This document shows, piece by piece, positions 5,841-8,379 of a DNA stretch of 8,379 bases. Source of the DNA: Negativicutes bacterium (GTDB lineage Bacteria > Bacillota_C > Negativicutes > Acidaminococcales > Acidaminococcaceae). The stretch's first letter is position 1. Each line of letters begins with the position of its first letter. The translations under genes and the position numbers were made by a program. The notes below the pieces were generated by a model, which worked only from the letters and a program-made list of their open reading frames with translations, was not told the DNA's origin and did no database searches. Location of the stretch: contig RZYP01000081.1 of NCBI GenBank assembly GCA_009930275.1, forward strand, positions 1-8,379, read 5' to 3'.

Positions 5841-6314
5841 ATGCAGGCGGCTTTTAACGATCAAATCCAAAAAGAATTCTATTCGGCTTATTTATATTTA
5901 GCTATGTCAGCCTATTGTGAAGCGGGTAACCTACCTGGTTTTGCTAAATGGCTCAAATTGCAGTATCAGGAAGAGATTGAGCACGGCATGAAGTTGCTCG
6001 GTCATCTTCTGGAAAGAGGCGGCAAAGCTCAATTAGGTAAAATCGATGCCCCGCCGTGTGAATTTGGTTCTCCTAAGGCAATTTTCGAAGAAGTTTTGAA
6101 GCATGAACAATTTGTAACAGCAAGTATCAATAAGCTATATGAAGCCGCAGTTGCGGAAAAAGACTACCCGGCACAGGTTCTGCTGCAATGGTATATTACC
6201 GAGCAGGTTGAGGAAGAAAGCAATGCATGTGCTATCCTGGAAAGCCTGAAAATGGTTGGGGACAAAGGTGCTCCGTTAATGTATATTGATAAAGAACTCG
6301 GCAAACGCCAATAA
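5841..6314 (+). CDS. ftnA: Ferritin (non-heme), apparent frameshift after start
   Basis: The open frame encodes 157 residues of a bacterial ferritin that oxidises Fe(II) and stores iron in a 24-subunit cytoplasmic shell. Ferroxidase ligands are all recognisable: Glu12 in QKEFYSAYLYL, Glu45 and His48 in QEEIEHGMKLL, Glu89 in KHEQFVTASIN, and Gln122/Glu125 in WYITEQVEEESN. No heme-binding bacterioferritin pattern is evident. The expected N-terminus is missing from this frame: the well-placed ATG at 5830, with its strong RBS, reads MNKK and then leaves the ferritin frame. One additional A in the A6 run (5836-5841) would give MNKKMQAAFNDQ joined to the rest, about 161 residues, matching the usual family start. 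So either the sequence carries a one-base indel or the gene is slipped or inactive. Transcription probably ends at the hairpin at 6316-6359. Confidence 0.85.
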   Translation: MQAAFNDQIQKEFYSAYLYLAMSAYCEAGNLPGFAKWLKLQYQEEIEHGMKLLGHLLERGGKAQLGKIDAPPCEFGSPKAIFEEVLKHEQFVTASINKLYEAAVAEKDYPAQVLLQWYITEQVEEESNACAILESLKMVGDKGAPLMYIDKELGKRQ

Positions 6315-6315
6315 A

Positions 6316-6359
6316 ATAAAACAATAACCGGCCGCTTGTGCGGCCGGTTATTGTTTTAT
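6316..6359. terminator. Bidirectional intrinsic terminator between convergent genes
   Basis: Positions 6316-6335 and 6340-6359 form an uninterrupted 20-bp stem around a TTGT loop. It has a GC-rich centre (AACCGGCCGC) and an A-tract/T-tract at the base. It begins two bases after the ferritin stop codon and lies 18 bases before the stop of the minus-strand gene, so it can serve both transcripts. Confidence 0.88.
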
Positions 6360-6376
6360 AGCACCATTGCATATTA

Positions 6377-6943
6377 TTATTCTAAAATAACATCGACATT
6401 AAAATGTGCTTTAATACGCCGCATCATTTTTTTTACGCTTTTTCTGTAGGCTGTATTTTCATCATTGGAATTGCCGTCAGCAATCAAATGATTAGCGTAG
6501 AGGACTTCACCTTCATCCGCATCAAGTAGCTTAATGTCTGTACCCAACATAACACGATAAGTCGATTTAAAGAAAACACGATCATACTGGAGTTCATCTA
6601 TTTTATATTCTGTAAATAATAGATAATCCAGATCCTGCTCTTTTGCGAATTTGTGTAGTAGCTCGTCAGTTAGTTCGCTAGTATTCTGCACATCGTTAGA
6701 AGCGAGGAAAGCTGTAAATGAAGGCTCCAGCTCGGTGAAAGGAAGATATTGATATGTCTCAGTTTCAAACAATGCCGAAGTTTTTTCATCAATTATGCAA
6801 ACAATTTCCTCGTCGTTGAAAAGGGCCTCGTCGCCAACTCGAATAACGCCGATAATTGGGCGCGCAGTAGCGAAATCCTGCGCCAGGCAAAGAGCTGGCA
6901 GAAGAAAAATCAAAAAGAGCGTTAAAGTAAATAGTTTTTTCAT
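6377..6943 (-). CDS. Exported protein of unknown function
   Basis: The 188-residue protein starts with a typical signal peptide, MKKLFTLTLFLIFLLPALCLAQD, with likely cleavage after CLA or nearby. The Cys at position 19 is preceded by Leu rather than a small residue, so a lipoprotein is unlikely. GAGGAAG (complement of 6951-6957) is correctly spaced before ATG. I do not recognise a named family. The mature part alternates short beta strands and helices: IIGVIRVG, an acidic EEIVCIIDE stretch, DYLLFTEYKIDEL, a strand pair YRVMLGTDIKLLDADEGEVLYANHLIAD, then a basic helix SVKKMMRRIKAHF. This order loosely resembles periplasmic TolB-N/CsgG/LpoB-type domains, where 'DYLLFTEY' matches the usual 'aDyvl-G' strand and 'TDIKLLDADEGEVLYA' the 'l-l-d-~tGevv' pair. 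That resemblance is an inference. It is monocistronic with its own hairpin leader. Confidence 0.72.
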   Translation of the reverse strand: MKKLFTLTLFLIFLLPALCLAQDFATARPIIGVIRVGDEALFNDEEIVCIIDEKTSALFETETYQYLPFTELEPSFTAFLASNDVQNTSELTDELLHKFAKEQDLDYLLFTEYKIDELQYDRVFFKSTYRVMLGTDIKLLDADEGEVLYANHLIADGNSNDENTAYRKSVKKMMRRIKAHFNVDVILE

Positions 6944-6964
6944 CAGAACACTTCCTCGTATATT

Positions 6965-6987
6965 CTTGCCGAAGAGCCTTCGGCAGG
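6965..6987. other. Leader hairpin upstream of the exported-protein gene
   Basis: GCCGAAG (6968-6974) and CTTCGGC (6978-6984) pair exactly around an AGC loop, and the stem extends to 6965/6987 with a T-A, a wobble and a C-G pair. It lies just upstream of the minus-strand gene's RBS, inside its probable 5' untranslated region. On the plus strand it is followed by ATTGTTTTTA, but no plus-strand gene ends here. Role unknown. Confidence 0.5.
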
Positions 6988-7013
6988 CTAATTGTTTTTA
7001 CTGCATGTTATAA

Positions 7014-7041
7014 ATTATATAATAAAATCCGTAAAAAACAA
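7014..7041 (-). promoter_or_regulatory. Possible promoter of the exported-protein gene
   Basis: On the minus strand, TTGTTT (complement of 7036-7041) and a perfect TATAAT (complement of 7014-7019) are 16 bases apart, about 70 bases before the start codon. The surrounding AT-rich sequence makes chance matches possible. Confidence 0.4.
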
Positions 7042-7112
7042 TCGAAATAGTTGGTCTCCGGAAGAAAAATTATGAAAATACAATGGTGCCTGTTGCGGCA
7101 GGACTATTTTGT

Positions 7113-7141
7113 TTGTGGAAGCTAAGCCGGTGCTATATAAT
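7113..7141 (+). promoter_or_regulatory. Probable promoter of the AEC carrier gene
   Basis: TTGTGG (7113-7118) and a perfect TATAAT (7136-7141) are 17 bases apart, giving a start near 7148 and a leader of about 38 bases. Together with the minus-strand promoter at 7014-7041 this defines a divergent intergenic region (6944-7185) that holds no gene. Confidence 0.5.
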
Positions 7142-7185
7142 TAAAGTGGCTGTTCTTTCTGGAGGGGCCAAAAGGGGGCAATTTA

Positions 7186-8133
7186 ATGGAATACTTTTAT
7201 CGCGTGCTTACGCAATTAGAAATTTTCACCGTCATGATACTATTGGGCGTTTTTGCGGTAAAAACGAACGCCATGAATGAAAAGTCACTTAGTGATTTGT
7301 CGAAGCTGATCATGCGCTTGATACTGCCTGTTATGATTTTTCATAAATCCATCAATGGTGCGACCAAAAGCGACATGATGCTTTCTTTTATAGAGGCGCT
7401 TATTGCTTCCTTTTTTATGTTCGGCGTTCTTTTTGTCGTGGGTTACTTACTGAAAAAGGCCTTTGCCCTCACGGGTAATTATGGCCGTATTTATCACGCA
7501 GCTACAATGTTTGGCAATGTGGGTTTTATCGGTATTCCTTTGATTTTGGGAATTTTACCGGAAAGAGGGATGCTCTATATGGCTCTCTTCTTTATTGTTG
7601 ACCAGATAGTGCTTTGGAGTATTGGCTTCTATATGACCTTGCCGGAAGAAAAATTAAAAGAGGCTTCGCTGAAGTCAAATCTTAAAAATATCATGAGTCC
7701 GGCCATGGTTGGTATTATTTTGGCAATTATCTTCATTATGACGGGGTGGAAACTGCCGGCTACTTTGAATAAGGCCTTGGGTGCAGTTGGTAATGCGACA
7801 ACGCCGTTATCGCTGATTTATATAGGGGCGAGCTTCTGTTTTACTGATATCAGACGCTTTATAAAAAGAATAGAGTATTATGCGATGGTGGTTGGGAAGA
7901 TGATTATAGCACCAGTACTTGTCTTTGCAGTGCTCAGAGCGTTTCAGGTCCAACCGGAAATTGTTACGGTAATTACTACACTTACCGGCGTACCTAGCAT
8001 GGCGGCTATTGCGATGTTTGCGCGAACGAACGGCTCGGATGAGAATTGCGCCATTGGCGCTATCATGGTCACGACTATTTTCTGCCTTTTTACGCTGCCA
8101 TTAGTGGCCTACATAACGGGCAATTTAATGTAG
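7186..8133 (+). CDS. AEC (auxin efflux carrier) family transporter
   Basis: The 315-residue protein is an integral membrane carrier of the AEC family, a group that in bacteria includes putative malate, malonate and amino-acid-related permeases. It has about ten hydrophobic segments arranged as two five-helix halves separated by a charged loop around residues 150-165 (LPEEKLKEASLKSN). Family landmarks are TMFGNVGFIGIPL, with Asn111 and Pro118 in the first half; TTPLSLIYIGASF in the second; and TGVPSMAAIAMFARTNGSDENCAIGAIMVTT near the C-terminus. Length is typical (300-320). The start ATG at 7186 has AAGGGGG (7172-7178) seven bases upstream; a stronger GGAGGGG at 7161-7167 is too far away. The adjacent convergent gene is an M20-type amidohydrolase, a common companion of such carriers, but the two are on opposite strands and a shared substrate is only a guess. 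Confidence 0.87.
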   Translation: MEYFYRVLTQLEIFTVMILLGVFAVKTNAMNEKSLSDLSKLIMRLILPVMIFHKSINGATKSDMMLSFIEALIASFFMFGVLFVVGYLLKKAFALTGNYGRIYHAATMFGNVGFIGIPLILGILPERGMLYMALFFIVDQIVLWSIGFYMTLPEEKLKEASLKSNLKNIMSPAMVGIILAIIFIMTGWKLPATLNKALGAVGNATTPLSLIYIGASFCFTDIRRFIKRIEYYAMVVGKMIIAPVLVFAVLRAFQVQPEIVTVITTLTGVPSMAAIAMFARTNGSDENCAIGAIMVTTIFCLFTLPLVAYITGNLM

Positions 8134-8149
8134 AAAAATAATTAAAGAT

Positions 8150-8190
8150 AAAACAAGAGGCTCCATTTTAACAATGGAGCCTCTTGTTTT
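8150..8190. terminator. Bidirectional intrinsic terminator between convergent genes
   Basis: Positions 8150-8167 and 8173-8190 form an uninterrupted 18-bp stem with a TTAAC loop. The GC-rich part is GAGGCTCC, and the T-run at 8187-8192 follows on the plus strand, with the mirrored T-run on the minus strand. It lies 16 bases after the carrier's stop codon and 15 before the end of the minus-strand hydrolase, so it serves both. Confidence 0.88.
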
Positions 8191-8205
8191 TTGCCGTCTT
8201 TGTTT

Positions 8206-8379
8206 TTAGCCGAGTATTTTTTTCACTGCGGTTTTGAAAATATCCACGCCCGTTTCTAATGCATCGGTATCAAAATGCATATCAGGATGGTGGAGTCCTG
8301 GAACTGCATTGACGCCGAGACCGAAGAAGCCAGCCTTTATTGAAGGCTTGTGGCGAGTATAGAAGAAGAAGTCTTCGCC
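8206..8379 (-). CDS. M20-family amidohydrolase/peptidase, C-terminal end (5' part outside window)
   Basis: The minus strand encodes 57 residues ending at TAA (complement of 8206-8208), running off the right edge with no frame break. The fragment opens with GEDFFFYTRHKPSIKAGFF and contains GLHHPDMHFDTDAL. This matches the C-terminal signature of M20D amidohydrolases (S/GEDF...GxxG...LHHPxFxFDExAL), where the Glu of GEDF is near the active site and the His of LHHP is a zinc or manganese ligand. These enzymes remove acyl groups from N-acyl amino acids or cleave related amides in the cytoplasm. The family is about 380-400 residues, so roughly 85% of the gene is missing here. Substrate cannot be told. 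It is convergent with the AEC carrier gene. Confidence 0.85.
   Translation of the reverse strand, partial: GEDFFFYTRHKPSIKAGFFGLGVNAVPGLHHPDMHFDTDALETGVDIFKTAVKKILG

Noticed and set aside
6965..6987. Terminator for a plus-strand transcript
   Set aside because: No plus-strand gene ends here; the nearest one is already terminated at 6316-6359.
7083..7280. Small open frame upstream of the AEC gene
   Set aside because: It runs through the promoter and RBS of the carrier and overlaps its first 30 codons in another frame.

Overview
This 8.4 kb stretch looks like ordinary chromosome from an anaerobic Firmicute. The best guess is a Negativicute such as a Phascolarctobacterium- or Acidaminococcus-like organism. 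That guess rests on the protein set (NhaC antiporter, copper-amine-oxidase-type stalk domain, AEC carrier, anaerobe-type ferritin), strong purine-rich ribosome binding sites, frequent TTG/GTG starts and moderate GC. It is an inference from recalled family resemblance, not from a database search.

Layout. Positions 1-2257 hold three plus-strand genes with short gaps and no obvious terminators between them: the C-terminus of an NhaC-type Na+/H+ antiporter (cut by the left edge), a TupA-like ATP-grasp protein of the cell-surface polysaccharide type, and an exported protein with an internally duplicated beta-rich region followed by a copper amine oxidase N-terminal-like domain. Positions 2258-2587 are a gene-free spacer with two copies of a palindromic GGGGACTGTCCCC-type repeat, a separate strong hairpin and a possible promoter. 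A nitrilase-superfamily amidohydrolase follows (2588-3406). After a nested inverted repeat comes a HigBA-type toxin-antitoxin locus: the toxin gene is broken by a frameshift and a nonsense codon, the antitoxin is intact, and a perfect 32-bp palindrome sits over the toxin's translation start. Next are an orphan flavin disulfide oxidoreductase (4249-5763) and a ferritin whose reading frame is shifted by one base in an A6 run just after the expected start.

The right-hand third contains a convergent exported protein on the minus strand (6377-6943), a divergently transcribed AEC-family carrier (7186-8133), and the C-terminal end of an M20-family amidohydrolase on the minus strand, cut by the right edge. 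Long, nearly perfect hairpins separate both convergent gene pairs and look like bidirectional terminators.

Most genes appear to be independent housekeeping or accessory functions rather than one pathway. I did not find a convincing new multi-gene system. The items most worth checking are the ferritin frameshift, the broken toxin beside an intact antitoxin with its palindromic operator, the GGGGACTGTCCCC repeat pair, the duplicated architecture of the exported stalk protein, and the non-canonical disulfide oxidoreductase.
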